This document shows, in pieces, positions 32,195 through 41,109 of a DNA stretch of 64,000 nucleotides. The position numbers and the translations under genes were made by a program. Within the stretch, counting starts at the first letter, position 1. The number at the start of each line of letters is the position of its first letter. The notes under the pieces are model-generated. The model saw only the letters and a program-made list of their open reading frames with translations. It made no database searches and was not told where the DNA came from. The stretch comes from a virus. The stretch spans positions 377,499 through 441,498 of the IMG/VR virus record IMGVR_UViG_3300029922_000001, one strand, 5' to 3'.

Positions 32195-32290
32195 AAATCC
32201 CCAATGGGGAAAATCAAGGTATACTGGGAATGTAAGAAACATTCTCAGTAACGAGAAGAAAAATAGGAGACTTTGAACGGTACTATTAAT

Positions 32291-34465
32291 ATGATTCAAA
32301 AAGACACAGCAGGTAACGCAACAGTAGTAGGAATGAACGCGCAATCAGGATTTGCAATCCTTGCATCCGCGAAAGCATTCAAGATTTTGTCATCGGGTAT
32401 TTATAAGAATAAGATTCTTGCCCCAATTCGTGAACTTAGCACTAATGCAATTGACATTCATCGCAAGTTCAATGTTGACCGTCCTTTCGAGGTTCAACTT
32501 CCTAACAATCTTAATCCTCATTTCGTGGTCCGTGACTTTGGACCAGGTTTGTCTAAACTGCAAATTATGGGCGATAAGGAATTGGACATTCAAGGAATTT
32601 ACACTACGTATTTTCTTTCAACTAAGGAATCTGAGGCAGATCAGATTGGTTGTCTTGGATTGGGTACTAAATCCCCATTTGCTTATGTTACGTCTTTCAC
32701 TGTAACCTCTTACTTTGATGGTCTAAAATCAGTGTACGCTATGTACCTTGATGGTGATATGCCAAACGTTAACCTAGTCGGTAGTGAACCTTCTGATGAA
32801 CCCACCGGATTGGAGGTAAGCTTTGGAGTCAATGTCTACGACTTTGGTACGTTCCGAAACGAACTACAGAAACTTTATTCCTTCTGGACTGAGGCTGAGC
32901 GTCCTGTAGTAACTGGACAAACGGTATCTTATACCAATTACATGGAAGGTAAAACTAAGGGTAACGGTTGGTTCCTGTCAGATCAGACATACGGTAATCT
33001 GTTTAGTCGTGGTTACTTCCATGTAGTAATGGGGAATATCGCCTATAAGGTGAACTGTTATGATGGTCCTAATAAGGCTTTTGAAGAGATTGCAGAATAT
33101 AGCAATTTGATCTTCGAATGCGATCTTGGCGAAGTCAACTTTACTGCATCTCGTGAAGAGTTGGAGTTGGACAACAACACGGTTGCCGCAATTGTCAAGC
33201 GAATTGAAGACTTTAAGCAGAGCATTGTTGTTTCATTAGAGGAACAGGTTAACAATGCCGGTAGTCTTTGGAAAGCTAGACATCTTGTTGCAGATTTCAA
33301 AAAGTCTCACTCTCTGGTTAAGCGACATGATTTCAAATATCACGGTATGACTCTACTCTGGAATAATCGTGTTAAGTTCACTAAGACACCAATGGTACTT
33401 TATGTCCGAAATCACGATCAGAAGCTTCACAAGAAACAGGATATTACAAGTTTCTATATCGGAGATTCGTCCCGTAATACAACGTTCTATTTCAATGATC
33501 TTGAAAAGCCACAACATACGCATAGTCGAATGAACTTCCACCTTAGAACTCATAAGACTTCAAATGAAGTAGTATTGATTGACGGGGTAAGCTTCAGGGA
33601 TGCTAAAAGAATCTTTGGACTGTCAAAAGATCAGATCACTAGGGTTTCAACGCTTGACATTCCTGTAAGAACTCCACGAATGCGACGGGATAAGAATTTG
33701 GACTTTGATGATCAAATCGAATTCTGCAATAAGCACATTATGAAGTTAAGCTACTATCGTTGGGACGACTGCGTTCTACCTAAGAGCGAACCGGTTTACT
33801 ACTTTGTTGACCTGAAGGGACAAAAGCCACAATTTGAAGATGAAGAGATCACTAGTTTCGATAACGTAGTGCGATTTATGAGAGAATGCACTAGCTACGA
33901 TGTTACAACAGTGTATGGCGTTCGTGGTCCTGCTAAGAAGCTAGTCGAAAATTCAGATGCTTGGGTAAACATTTATGATCTTTTCAAGGTGGAACTAAAG
34001 AAGTATCTTGATAAGTATCCTCTTGCGGAATATGCAAGTAAGGACTATCTCAAGACTAATGTAATTAAAGAATTGTTGAAGATCAAAGAAGTGTTGGCTT
34101 TGAATCCGGTTACTGAGAATGGTGACATATGCAAGAAGATTACAAAGATTGAGGCTGACGTTATCGTTCCTTCAACCTGGGAATGGAAGATGGATTACTA
34201 CACTTTCCAGCGATTGGCTTATAAGATCGGAGTGAGTTTGCCAGAATCACACAATAAGGACACTACAACTCTTTCACAAGATGTTAAAGATATCCGTGTT
34301 GAATATGCTACACAATTCCCACTAATGCAGCATCTTAGCTATTCAGTTGAGGGTAAGAAGGAATACCTAAGACTTTGGGTAGTCGATCAAGAAGCTAAGG
34401 CACTTGCAAATACAGTTCAAGAATCAAAACTAGAGGATACCGTTCAAGTCTCACTGACAGTCTAG
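32291..34465 (+). CDS. rIIA: RIIA-like protein with GHKL ATPase domain
   Basis: 724 aa, the largest gene here and close to T4 rIIA length. N-terminal GHKL ATPase motifs: ELSTNAIDIH (Bergerat N box), VRDFGPGLS (DxGxG), and GCLGLGTKSPFAY (G-rich lid). The long C-terminal part is unrecognised. Class A promoter TATACT 32219-32224 with a leader of about 60 nt. Start: ATG 32291 chosen; an in-frame TTG 32273 lies only 3 nt after AGGAGA and is less well spaced. Confidence 0.92.
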   Translation: MIQKDTAGNATVVGMNAQSGFAILASAKAFKILSSGIYKNKILAPIRELSTNAIDIHRKFNVDRPFEVQLPNNLNPHFVVRDFGPGLSKLQIMGDKELDIQGIYTTYFLSTKESEADQIGCLGLGTKSPFAYVTSFTVTSYFDGLKSVYAMYLDGDMPNVNLVGSEPSDEPTGLEVSFGVNVYDFGTFRNELQKLYSFWTEAERPVVTGQTVSYTNYMEGKTKGNGWFLSDQTYGNLFSRGYFHVVMGNIAYKVNCYDGPNKAFEEIAEYSNLIFECDLGEVNFTASREELELDNNTVAAIVKRIEDFKQSIVVSLEEQVNNAGSLWKARHLVADFKKSHSLVKRHDFKYHGMTLLWNNRVKFTKTPMVLYVRNHDQKLHKKQDITSFYIGDSSRNTTFYFNDLEKPQHTHSRMNFHLRTHKTSNEVVLIDGVSFRDAKRIFGLSKDQITRVSTLDIPVRTPRMRRDKNLDFDDQIEFCNKHIMKLSYYRWDDCVLPKSEPVYYFVDLKGQKPQFEDEEITSFDNVVRFMRECTSYDVTTVYGVRGPAKKLVENSDAWVNIYDLFKVELKKYLDKYPLAEYASKDYLKTNVIKELLKIKEVLALNPVTENGDICKKITKIEADVIVPSTWEWKMDYYTFQRLAYKIGVSLPESHNKDTTTLSQDVKDIRVEYATQFPLMQHLSYSVEGKKEYLRLWVVDQEAKALANTVQESKLEDTVQVSLTV

Positions 34466-34512
34466 ATTCTAAGAAAATCCCCAACAATGGGGATTCGAGG
34501 TATATTAATTTT

Positions 34513-34773
34513 ATGAAGAATTCTAAAGTGATTGATTATTTACTATGTTTGTTTGATGGATATCAACATTGGGGAAGAAATCACGAAAAAGATAAATCCG
34601 ATAATAAAATTACTGTTATTCAATTTTATTATCCAAGTACATTTGATAAGTTAATGAATTCTTTATCTAATGGCATTGAAGATGGTGGTCAAATAATTAA
34701 TATTACAGATGAAATTATTGAATTACAACGTTCAGAAGATTTAATCACTATGACTGTTCAGGGTTGGATTTAA
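34513..34773 (+). CDS. Hypothetical protein
   Basis: 86 aa, unknown. Class A promoter with TATATT (34501-34506) and a CCCCAACAATGGGG dyad box; ATG 6 nt after. Confidence 0.78.
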   Translation: MKNSKVIDYLLCLFDGYQHWGRNHEKDKSDNKITVIQFYYPSTFDKLMNSLSNGIEDGGQIINITDEIIELQRSEDLITMTVQGWI

Positions 34774-34810
34774 AAATCCCCAATAGAAAAATTCGAGGTA
34801 TATTTATTTT

Positions 34811-35029
34811 ATGGGACATATGAGATTAACCTTTGAACAGAAGCAATTGATTAAGAAGCTAGATAAGCAATTGATTGAATTGTCTAAAAATCAAAAAGAG
34901 AATAAGAGAATCATCAATGACACTCTTAAACAGATTAATAATCTGTATAGCTTTTGCGACCATCAATATAAACATTTTAATCATACTGGAGAGTTGATAT
35001 GTGCTTATTGTGGTCACGTTCATGAGTGA
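34811..35029 (+). CDS. Helical zinc-finger protein, paralogue of 27391
   Basis: 72 aa. Charged helix (LTFEQKQLIKKLDKQL) and C-terminal CDHQYKHFNHTGELICAYCG finger. Class A promoter with TATATT 34799-34804; a second ATG (34820) after MGH is possible. Confidence 0.8.
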   Translation: MGHMRLTFEQKQLIKKLDKQLIELSKNQKENKRIINDTLKQINNLYSFCDHQYKHFNHTGELICAYCGHVHE

Positions 35030-35072
35030 TTTTAAAAATCCCCAATAAAGAATTAAGAGGTATACTGCCAAC

Positions 35073-35777
35073 ATGAAAACACTTAGATCGGTTGCAGCAA
35101 TTGAAAAATCGTCCAACTCGAAAATTGGAATTGCATCTACTACTTATGCTTCGCAAGAATCTTGTCCTAAGACTTGTATGTTCTATAATAACGGTTGCTA
35201 TGCAGGTTTGGGTCTAACAGGTATTCACACTAAACGATTAAACCGAAGTGGCGTTACTGACATTGTTGAGATTGCTAAGGCAGAAGCTGAAGGAATCCGG
35301 TCTTTGACAGGTTGTTACAATCTAAGAATCCATACGGTTGGGGATTGTAAGACTGATGAAACAGCTAAGATTGTTTCAGATGCGGCAAAGGATTTTATGT
35401 CAAAAGATGGCAAAATCGCTTGGACCTATACTCATGCTCATGATGTTAAACGTGAGTCATGGGGTAGCGTGAGTATCTTACGTAGTTGTGAGACTATCGC
35501 GCAAGTCAAGCAAGCACATAGCGATGATTATGCAAGTGCAATGGTTGTATCTGAGTTTGAATCTGATAAGCCTTATGATATAGGTGAGGGATTCACCGGT
35601 ATCCCTTGTCGCAATCAAGTTAATAAAGAGATTACTTGCACTAAGTGTAAGCTATGCTTTAATGATAAGGTCTTGCACAAGTCCAAAAGAGTCATCTTGT
35701 TCGCTAGTCATGGCACAATGAAGGGTACAGTTAATAAAACACTAAAAGTACTTAATCTCCCAAATGACAAAAACTAA
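35073..35777 (+). CDS. GP88/DUF7227-like phage protein, Cys-rich
   Basis: 234 aa. Contains GIASTTYASQESCPKTCMF, a NNGCYAGLG segment, RIHTVGDCKT, WTYTHAHD and a C-terminal CTKCKLCF. This Cys/His layout (CPxTC...GCYA...GDC...YTH) belongs to a widespread phage family of unknown function; the conserved Cys and His suggest a metal or Fe-S centre. Class A promoter (box 35038-35045, TATACT 35061-35066). Followed by a strong terminator. Confidence 0.85.
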   Translation: MKTLRSVAAIEKSSNSKIGIASTTYASQESCPKTCMFYNNGCYAGLGLTGIHTKRLNRSGVTDIVEIAKAEAEGIRSLTGCYNLRIHTVGDCKTDETAKIVSDAAKDFMSKDGKIAWTYTHAHDVKRESWGSVSILRSCETIAQVKQAHSDDYASAMVVSEFESDKPYDIGEGFTGIPCRNQVNKEITCTKCKLCFNDKVLHKSKRVILFASHGTMKGTVNKTLKVLNLPNDKN

Positions 35778-35779
35778 GA

Positions 35780-35815
35780 TTCAGGGAATGCAAATTCCCT
35801 GAATTAATTTTTTAG
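35780..35815 (+). terminator. Rho-independent terminator
   Basis: TTCAGGGAAT / ATTCCCTGAA perfect 10-bp stem with GCAA tetraloop and a following TTAATTTTTT tract. Confidence 0.92.
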
Positions 35816-35841
35816 CTTTTTATTGAGAACCATCTACTCTA

Positions 35842-35880
35842 TTAGTGTATAGATAAAAGGTTTCCCCGAAAATGGGGAAA
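35842..35880 (+). promoter_or_regulatory. TGTATA-21-TGGGGA element, copy 3
   Basis: TGTATA 35846-35851, TGGGGA 35873-35878. The right half also forms a GGTTTCCCC/GGGGAAACC hairpin. Confidence 0.75.
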
Positions 35881-35897
35881 CCTCCGAAATCCCAGCA

Positions 35898-36083
35898 TTG
35901 ATAAGTCAATTACTCACAGCTAAAGCAGTGGGCTTGTTTTTGGTCGTGATAGGGGTTGCAGTCAGCACCATGACAATATTAGTATTGGGTTGGGTTGTAG
36001 GCATTGGGGTATTATTATTATTGTTTGCTATGGTTAACTGGTTTGTCAACATCTGTTGTCCACGTAAAATCCCCAATAGGTGA
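35898..36083 (+). CDS. Small two-pass membrane protein, TTG start
   Basis: 61 aa. Two hydrophobic segments (about 10-27 and 29-52) and a Cys-Cys near the end. Starts with TTG and lacks a promoter or SD, so start and expression are uncertain; its stop lies in the tRNA promoter. Confidence 0.55.
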   Translation: MISQLLTAKAVGLFLVVIGVAVSTMTILVLGWVVGIGVLLLLFAMVNWFVNICCPRKIPNR

Positions 36084-36097
36084 ATTGAGGGTATACT
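36069..36097 (+). promoter_or_regulatory. Class A promoter of tRNA-Arg
   Basis: Box 36069-36076, TATACT 36092-36097. Predicted start (about 36104) is 2 nt before the tRNA 5' end, so little or no 5' processing would be needed. Shows that class A promoters also serve RNA genes. Confidence 0.85.
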
Positions 36098-36105
36098 AGA
36101 AACTT

Positions 36106-36178
36106 GTCCCGGTAGCTCAGTGGATAGAGCAACAGCCTTCTAAGCTGTGGGTCGCAGGTTCGAATCCTGTTCGGGACG
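36106..36178 (+). tRNA. tRNA-Arg (TCT)
   Basis: 73 nt, canonical cloverleaf. Acceptor GTCCCGG/TCGGGAC, D-arm GCTC-AGTGGATA-GAGC, anticodon loop CTTCTAA (anticodon TCT, reads AGA), T-loop TTCGAAT, discriminator G; CCA not encoded. AGA is a common Arg codon in these AT-rich genes and rare in many Gram-negative hosts, so the tRNA should support phage translation. Confidence 0.95.
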
Positions 36179-36202
36179 CGAGATTTATGGTATAATAACA
36201 TC

Positions 36203-36445
36203 ATGACAAAAAAAGTATTTGCCTTCGTTATGACTATTAGCATTATTGGTGCTTTGCTATTTGGTTGTAGTTTTGGTACTCAAGATTCCGTTAATGTAAC
36301 ACCGATAATTTACACCTTTACCATTGATGGTAGAACCTATCAGTATCAAGATTGCACTTTCTATGAAAGTGGTCTTGCCCAATGTACTGATGATAAAGGT
36401 AAACAAGTTGATATTAGCGGTAGCTATAAATCAGTGGAAAATTAA
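36203..36445 (+). CDS. Small lipoprotein
   Basis: 80 aa. Signal peptide with lipobox LLFGC (Cys22), then a beta-rich domain with two cysteines (QDCTFYESGLAQC) that may form a disulphide. TATAAT 36191-36196, ATG 6 nt later. Small phage lipoproteins can block superinfection; not shown here. Confidence 0.83.
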   Translation: MTKKVFAFVMTISIIGALLFGCSFGTQDSVNVTPIIYTFTIDGRTYQYQDCTFYESGLAQCTDDKGKQVDISGSYKSVEN

Positions 36446-36479
36446 TCCCCAATAAAAAAATAACAGGTATACTCTGATC

Positions 36480-36608
36480 ATGAACACACACATTGAAGAT
36501 AAGATTTGGTCAAACGATGATCCAAAGATGAAGAAGGTTTTGACAATGGTTTGGGCTGTTAGTTTGGTGATCGCAATCGCCATTGCTTTGGTTACGCTTA
36601 TTGGTTAA
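36480..36608 (+). CDS. Small membrane protein, 42 aa
   Basis: ATG 6 nt after class A TATACT (36468-36473; box 36445-36452). Hydrophilic N-terminus then one membrane helix (VWAVSLVIAIAIALVTLIG). Confidence 0.75.
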   Translation: MNTHIEDKIWSNDDPKMKKVLTMVWAVSLVIAIAIALVTLIG

Positions 36609-36642
36609 TCCCCAACGATTGGATTAAAGGTATACTGCACTT

Positions 36643-37749
36643 ATGAGTTCAAGATTCCACGTTGGAACCCTAACCAAAGCAAAACTTAAATCTCCACAGG
36701 TAGTACTACCTGTGAAGCAGAAGAAACTAGCCACCTTTCAAGAACGGGATACAATTCCTTCTACTGGTAATAAGGTAAGTTATCTTAACTCAATTAAGGG
36801 TCAAGAAAATCTAAAGGAGATGTTACAAATTCAAATAGATGCCTATAACAACTCTAAGGGTAGTGTAGGGCACTGGCTATTCACTGGTCCTTCAGGATTG
36901 GGTAAGACAAAGTTTGCTAACGCTTTTGCGGCTGATTTAGGACTGCCATTCTATCCGATTTTAGGTAATCGTATTAAGAAGTGGTCTGAAGTGGTCGCAC
37001 TGCTTTCTAGAGTTCAAGAGAATGATATTATCTTCATTGACGAAATTCATGCTCTTAGACCTATGTTCCAAAATAACTTTTATAACATCTTACAGAATTT
37101 TACTTTTGATGATATCGTTGAAGGTAGTGCTATAACCTATAAACTGCCTAAGTTTAGTTTATGGGGTGCCACTACTCATGTAGGTGATCTAAATGAAGCC
37201 TTAAAGAACCGTTTTACTGACATTGCGGAAATGGTCCCTTACACTCGAAATCAACTTACTAACATTATCGTAGAAACTGCTGCGAGTGAATTCGATGTTA
37301 ATATTAATAATGAACTGGCTTATAAGATGTCTAATCTAGTGCGTGGCACTCCTAGATACGCTGTAAACATGATTCGGACGTTAGTTAAGGTGTCGAAAGC
37401 ATATCAAACCGAAATTGATATAAAGGTTCTTACTAAAAGCTTGCAATTGAAGAATTTAGATCCGTTTCTAGGTTTAGATTTTACTGCACGTAAGTATCTC
37501 TTTGCTTTGTATGATAATGGGTCTATGGGAACGGCATCCATTGGTATCCACATTAATGAAGAAGAAAAAACTGTGATTGCATTAGAAAAATTCTTATTCT
37601 CTTATTTTGAAGTACCAGAACTTAACATTAAGGGACCATTGATTGTTAAAGGATTGGGTAAGAAACTTTCCCCTAATGGATTTAAGTACATTGATGGAAT
37701 TCGAAAGTTAAAACAGAGTGGGTGGTTTCTAGCTGAGAACTGGGATTAA
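36643..37749 (+). CDS. RuvB-like AAA+ Holliday-junction helicase
   Basis: 368 aa. Residues about 48-210 form the AAA+ core: GPSGLGKT (Walker A, about 82-89), FIDEIHAL (Walker B), WGATTHVG (sensor 1), RF arginine finger context, and RGTPRYAVNMIR (sensor 2). The C-terminal winged-helix region (LGLDFTARKYL to SPNGFKYI) follows RuvB architecture, though the usual RTPRGR is replaced by GLGKKLSPNG. Would drive branch migration during recombination-dependent replication; no RuvA is seen. Class A promoter (box 36608-36615, TATACT 36631-36636). Confidence 0.9.
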   Translation: MSSRFHVGTLTKAKLKSPQVVLPVKQKKLATFQERDTIPSTGNKVSYLNSIKGQENLKEMLQIQIDAYNNSKGSVGHWLFTGPSGLGKTKFANAFAADLGLPFYPILGNRIKKWSEVVALLSRVQENDIIFIDEIHALRPMFQNNFYNILQNFTFDDIVEGSAITYKLPKFSLWGATTHVGDLNEALKNRFTDIAEMVPYTRNQLTNIIVETAASEFDVNINNELAYKMSNLVRGTPRYAVNMIRTLVKVSKAYQTEIDIKVLTKSLQLKNLDPFLGLDFTARKYLFALYDNGSMGTASIGIHINEEEKTVIALEKFLFSYFEVPELNIKGPLIVKGLGKKLSPNGFKYIDGIRKLKQSGWFLAENWD

Positions 37750-37795
37750 AAATAGGATATTTCCCCAATAGGGGAATTCGAGGTATACTAAATCT

Positions 37796-38011
37796 ATGGA
37801 AAAAATAGAACGTTATAATTCAATCGTTAAAATCGGTTATAAGCAACCACTACCACAGAACGGTGAAGTTTTCAGACTTGTTAAAAATGTTTTCCATGAT
37901 GGTTTTAGTGTACATCAAACAAATATTGTAAATTCGAAAATCACCTATGATAGTGTGTTGCGAAAATCTAAAACTAAAAACCCATGTCAAAAGTTTTTCG
38001 ATAATCTTTAA
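37796..38011 (+). CDS. Small basic protein
   Basis: 71 aa, Lys-rich, unknown. Class A promoter, box 37761-37768 in a TTCCCC/GGGGAA dyad, TATACT 37784-37789. Confidence 0.77.
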   Translation: MEKIERYNSIVKIGYKQPLPQNGEVFRLVKNVFHDGFSVHQTNIVNSKITYDSVLRKSKTKNPCQKFFDNL

Positions 38012-38029
38012 GGGTATAATATATTCATT

Positions 38030-38734
38030 ATGAATGTCGTACACTGTTCCCTTGTTGGTAGTCGAATGCATGGATTAAATACCGAAAATTCTGATTATGA
38101 TTATCGAACGATTTATAAAATGGATCTGAAAGATATTCTTGATCCTTTTATTAAACCTGAAGAAAAAAAGGTATTAGAAGATGGACAAGATGTTGAAGAA
38201 TTTGAATTAAGGCATTTTTTGAAGATGTTATGTGGAGGCAACGGTACCGCATACGAAATCCTTTGGAGTGATCAATACACAACGTCACCAGACTTTCAAG
38301 TATTCAAAGACAATAAGCACTGGTTCTTGAATACAAAGGGTATCTGTAATGCTCATATTGGTTATGCCGATTCTCAGCTAGAAAACTTTTTAGAGAAAGT
38401 CGAAAAAGATCCTACCGCATTAGATAAGTCTAATGCAAGGAATCGAATTCGAAAAGCTTCTGTAGCTGGTATCCGTATTCTATGTCAAGCAGAACAGTTG
38501 CTATTGACAGGTGATTTTGCACCAAAGATTGCTGACTATAATAAGAATGTAGCAGATTATCTATTGGAACAGAAGTACACTCCTGATGATCAGATTAATG
38601 CAGATTTTATCACTAGGAATATTGAGATAATCGAAGGACTGAAATTTGATGTAAAGAAACTCCATGAGAATGTTCCTGTAGTTCTGCCTCAATATGATCA
38701 GATTGTTGAAGCTTTGGTCGCAATTTATTCATAA
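38030..38734 (+). CDS. RlaP-like nucleotidyltransferase
   Basis: 234 aa. GSRMHGL (10-16) followed by SDYDYR (21-26) is the GSxxHG/DxD active site of the polymerase-beta nucleotidyltransferases typed as RNA-ligase-associated (RlaP). C-terminal helical part with AGIRILCQAEQLLLTG. Expected to add a nucleotide to RNA or protein; in phages it co-occurs with RNA ligases, as here (8472, 25272). ATG 9 nt after TATAAT (38015-38020). Confidence 0.87.
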   Translation: MNVVHCSLVGSRMHGLNTENSDYDYRTIYKMDLKDILDPFIKPEEKKVLEDGQDVEEFELRHFLKMLCGGNGTAYEILWSDQYTTSPDFQVFKDNKHWFLNTKGICNAHIGYADSQLENFLEKVEKDPTALDKSNARNRIRKASVAGIRILCQAEQLLLTGDFAPKIADYNKNVADYLLEQKYTPDDQINADFITRNIEIIEGLKFDVKKLHENVPVVLPQYDQIVEALVAIYS

Positions 38735-38753
38735 TATTAGGTATACTAAACAT

Positions 38754-38864
38754 ATGACAAAATTTTTAACGAATCTTTTGATTTTCTTGATTTGTGTTGC
38801 TATTGCTTTAGGCATTTCGTTCTATACACTTTGTTGTATTCTAGATCATAGAATCATTATGTAA
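38754..38864 (+). CDS. Small membrane protein, 36 aa
   Basis: ATG 6 nt after TATACT (38742-38747). One membrane helix (LLIFLICVAIALGISF), then a Cys-Cys and a short tail. Unknown. Confidence 0.68.
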   Translation: MTKFLTNLLIFLICVAIALGISFYTLCCILDHRIIM

Positions 38865-38901
38865 AATTCCCCAATAGGGGAAACCGAGGTATACTCAGAT
38901 T

Positions 38902-39117
38902 ATGGTTAAAATCGAATGGAAAGAGATTATTCATCCTAATAATTTTAGAGAAATGACAACAACAATTAATGGGGATAATTGGAGTGTGTATCAATTAACT
39001 TGGAGAACAAAATTTAAAGCACATAAAAACAAAACAAGTCAAAATCCAATTTGTTATCAACCTTTTGATTCTGAAGAAAAAGCAATTCAATTTGTAGAGA
39101 ACAAATATAATGGCTAA
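38902..39117 (+). CDS. Hypothetical protein
   Basis: 71 aa, Lys/Trp-rich; unknown. Class A promoter, box 38867-38874 in a CCCC/GGGG dyad, TATACT 38890-38895. First of three overlapping genes. Confidence 0.78.
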   Translation: MVKIEWKEIIHPNNFREMTTTINGDNWSVYQLTWRTKFKAHKNKTSQNPICYQPFDSEEKAIQFVENKYNG

Positions 39118-39379
39118 CAATAGACGTAAGTGGCATTGCCTTGATTGTGGTAAAGATTGTGGATCAAAAGGTTTGTGTGAACATTATTTTATTCACACCA
39201 ACCTATGGATGCAAGCAGTTGGTAGCAATAAGGGAATGTTATGTGTTCAAGATCTTGAAAAAAGATTAGGTAGACAATTAACTCCTGCTGATTTTACAGA
39301 TTGCCACATAAACGATCCTAAAAAAAACACAATGTCCCCTAGACTTTTATCAAGAATCAGGGGTAAAATCCATGCATGA
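39110..39379 (+). CDS. Phage zinc-finger protein (GMLC/RLGRQL family)
   Basis: 89 aa. WHCLDCGKDCG (zinc knuckle), EHYFIHTNLW, GMLCVQDLEKRLGRQLTPADF: a motif set repeated in many phages, function unknown. Overlaps the previous gene by 8 nt and the next as ATGA. Confidence 0.82.
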   Translation: MANNRRKWHCLDCGKDCGSKGLCEHYFIHTNLWMQAVGSNKGMLCVQDLEKRLGRQLTPADFTDCHINDPKKNTMSPRLLSRIRGKIHA

Positions 39380-39789
39380 TTGTGTATCGCGTAGAGACAG
39401 TTAGCGGGGTAGGACCCTACATAGAACGTAATGCACCACAAATACTTTATGATGCTGTAACCCATCCTTCATGCAGAAATGATGAATTGCCAGGATGTAA
39501 CAACTATAAGAAGGTAGAAGATAAACATTATTGGGGATTTCGAACGATTGAACAGTTGCATGATTGGTTCCATTACATTTATGAAAAATTTGAAAGACAT
39601 AGTTATGTAGTGGCTATATACAATGTCTCTAAAGATTATGTCTTGGAGTTTAAATCACAGTTAGTGTTTGAAAAAGATAAATCAGAATTGCAAGAAACAT
39701 TTCGTGTCAATAATTTCTTTGAGGCATTTAGTGGTGAGCATCAACTCTATTTGAATCTCCCCAACACAAAAATTGTAGGTATACTCTAA
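39376..39789 (+). CDS. Hypothetical protein
   Basis: 137 aa; opens VYRVETVSGVGPYIE, with WGFRTIEQLHDWF in the middle. Resembles phage proteins of unknown role. Overlaps the previous gene as ATGA. Confidence 0.78.
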   Translation: MIVYRVETVSGVGPYIERNAPQILYDAVTHPSCRNDELPGCNNYKKVEDKHYWGFRTIEQLHDWFHYIYEKFERHSYVVAIYNVSKDYVLEFKSQLVFEKDKSELQETFRVNNFFEAFSGEHQLYLNLPNTKIVGIL

Positions 39790-39791
39790 CA

Positions 39792-40025
39792 ATGAAAGGT
39801 ATTTTTGAAATTGAAACCAATGATCTTACTCAAATGATTCTATCAATGGGACATAAAGATTCATTAATGGTTTCATCTCAAAATGGTGATGATGGTGCAT
39901 ATGAATTTTATTGTATTCATGATTGTATTTTTATTTTCGATGATAATTTAGAACTTATTTTCTCTGTTAATAAAAATAAATATGAATTAACAATGTCAAT
40001 CAATGAAATTAAAAAATGGACTTAA
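39792..40025 (+). CDS. Hypothetical protein
   Basis: 77 aa, acidic, unknown. Class A promoter inside the end of the previous gene, TATACT 39780-39785. Confidence 0.78.
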   Translation: MKGIFEIETNDLTQMILSMGHKDSLMVSSQNGDDGAYEFYCIHDCIFIFDDNLELIFSVNKNKYELTMSINEIKKWT

Positions 40026-40061
40026 AATCCCCAACACCAAAAAGAGAGGTATACTAGGAAC

Positions 40062-40271
40062 ATGATGATTTTCGAACTTTACAGGCGTTCTACTGGAATC
40101 ACGGTAGTAATAGCAAACACACTAGAAGAAGCAATAATTATGATTCGAAAAAGTGAGTTTGGTTATTTGTGGGACAATTTTGATGATAAGGAATTAGTTT
40201 CACATATAACAATCAGCAATTTTGTTGGATCTGGTATGGTTTTTGGTGAAAATACAAGCGATAGAGATTAA
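40062..40271 (+). CDS. Small protein, paralogue of 40850
   Basis: 69 aa. Same plan as the protein at 40850: IFELYRRSxG, LEEAIIMIR, GYLWDNFDDKE. Class A promoter TATACT 40050-40055, identical in sequence from box to start codon with the next promoter (40288-40325). Confidence 0.78.
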   Translation: MMIFELYRRSTGITVVIANTLEEAIIMIRKSEFGYLWDNFDDKELVSHITISNFVGSGMVFGENTSDRD

Positions 40272-40322
40272 TGGGATAATTTAGATAATCCCCAACACCA
40301 AAAAGAGAGGTATACTAGGAAC

Positions 40323-40850
40323 ATGAATACAATTCAAAATAAAGTACACGACAATAAGCCTTACAATGCGACTGCCGCATCTGCAAACGTGATTCGAGAC
40401 ACCCGCGCTAAGAATGCTACTACAAAATTCTTGACTTCGCTTGGTTACACGATCACCGACAACTTGGAGCGATACGCAAAGTACGACCTTGCGGCAAATC
40501 ACCCTACATTTGGTACTGTAAAGATTGAATGCGAAGATCGTCTAATCCGTGATTGGACTAATATGGTCACTCGTTCTTTCAATAAGTTCCGAATCTATAA
40601 GCGAAAGATTAATAAAGAATCTGAATGGTTGTTGTATGTGGCAACTTGTGGCGATGATTCTAATCTGATCTTGATTACGACTCATGATGCAATTAGCAAC
40701 TCTAAGGTAGTTATGATTACCAATAAGGGTTGGGGACAATTGGAACCGGTTTATGAAGTCGAACATACTGATTGGGTTTGCTACAATATGACAACTCAAA
40801 AGGTTGAATGGGGTGATAATCCTATCATCATGGGACTTCTAGGTAAGTAA
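40323..40850 (+). CDS. Hypothetical protein, possible nuclease-like fold
   Basis: 175 aa. A YDLAANHPTFGTVKIECEDR segment (about 49-68) faintly resembles a PD-(D/E)xK strand pair but the motif is incomplete (IEC rather than ExK). Codon usage is richer in GC than its neighbours. Class A promoter TATACT 40311-40316. Confidence 0.8.
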   Translation: MNTIQNKVHDNKPYNATAASANVIRDTRAKNATTKFLTSLGYTITDNLERYAKYDLAANHPTFGTVKIECEDRLIRDWTNMVTRSFNKFRIYKRKINKESEWLLYVATCGDDSNLILITTHDAISNSKVVMITNKGWGQLEPVYEVEHTDWVCYNMTTQKVEWGDNPIIMGLLGK

Positions 40851-41053
40851 TGAATATTTACACAATCGAAAAAACGTCAAAAGGTTACACTTCTGTACTT
40901 GCTGAAACTCCAGAAGAAGCAGTACAGTACATTAGGGATACCACAAATCCTTATGCTTATCTTTGGAGTTGTTACCCTGATGATGAAATTATTATATCAT
41001 TTAAAGTTACCCCTTTCAAGGGTGGTGTATTGTCAAATATTGACTACTATTAA
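40850..41053 (+). CDS. Small protein, paralogue of 40062
   Basis: 67 aa; IYTIEKTSKG, PEEAVQYIRD, YLWSCYPDDE. Coupled to the preceding gene by TAATG. With 40062 it brackets that gene, suggesting a local duplication. Confidence 0.78.
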   Translation: MNIYTIEKTSKGYTSVLAETPEEAVQYIRDTTNPYAYLWSCYPDDEIIISFKVTPFKGGVLSNIDYY

Positions 41054-41109
41054 GTATTGAGGGATTCGAAAGAATCCCCCAATACGAGTTTAAGAGGTAT
41101 ACTTAGATC

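Noticed and set aside
35073-35777. Radical SAM enzyme for the Cys-rich 35073 protein
   Set aside because: The cysteines do not form CX3CX2C and no SAM-binding GGE motif is present; it fits the GP88-like phage family better.
40323-40850. Restriction-like PD-(D/E)xK nuclease
   Set aside because: Only part of the motif is visible and the catalytic Lys is missing; mentioned as a weak resemblance only.
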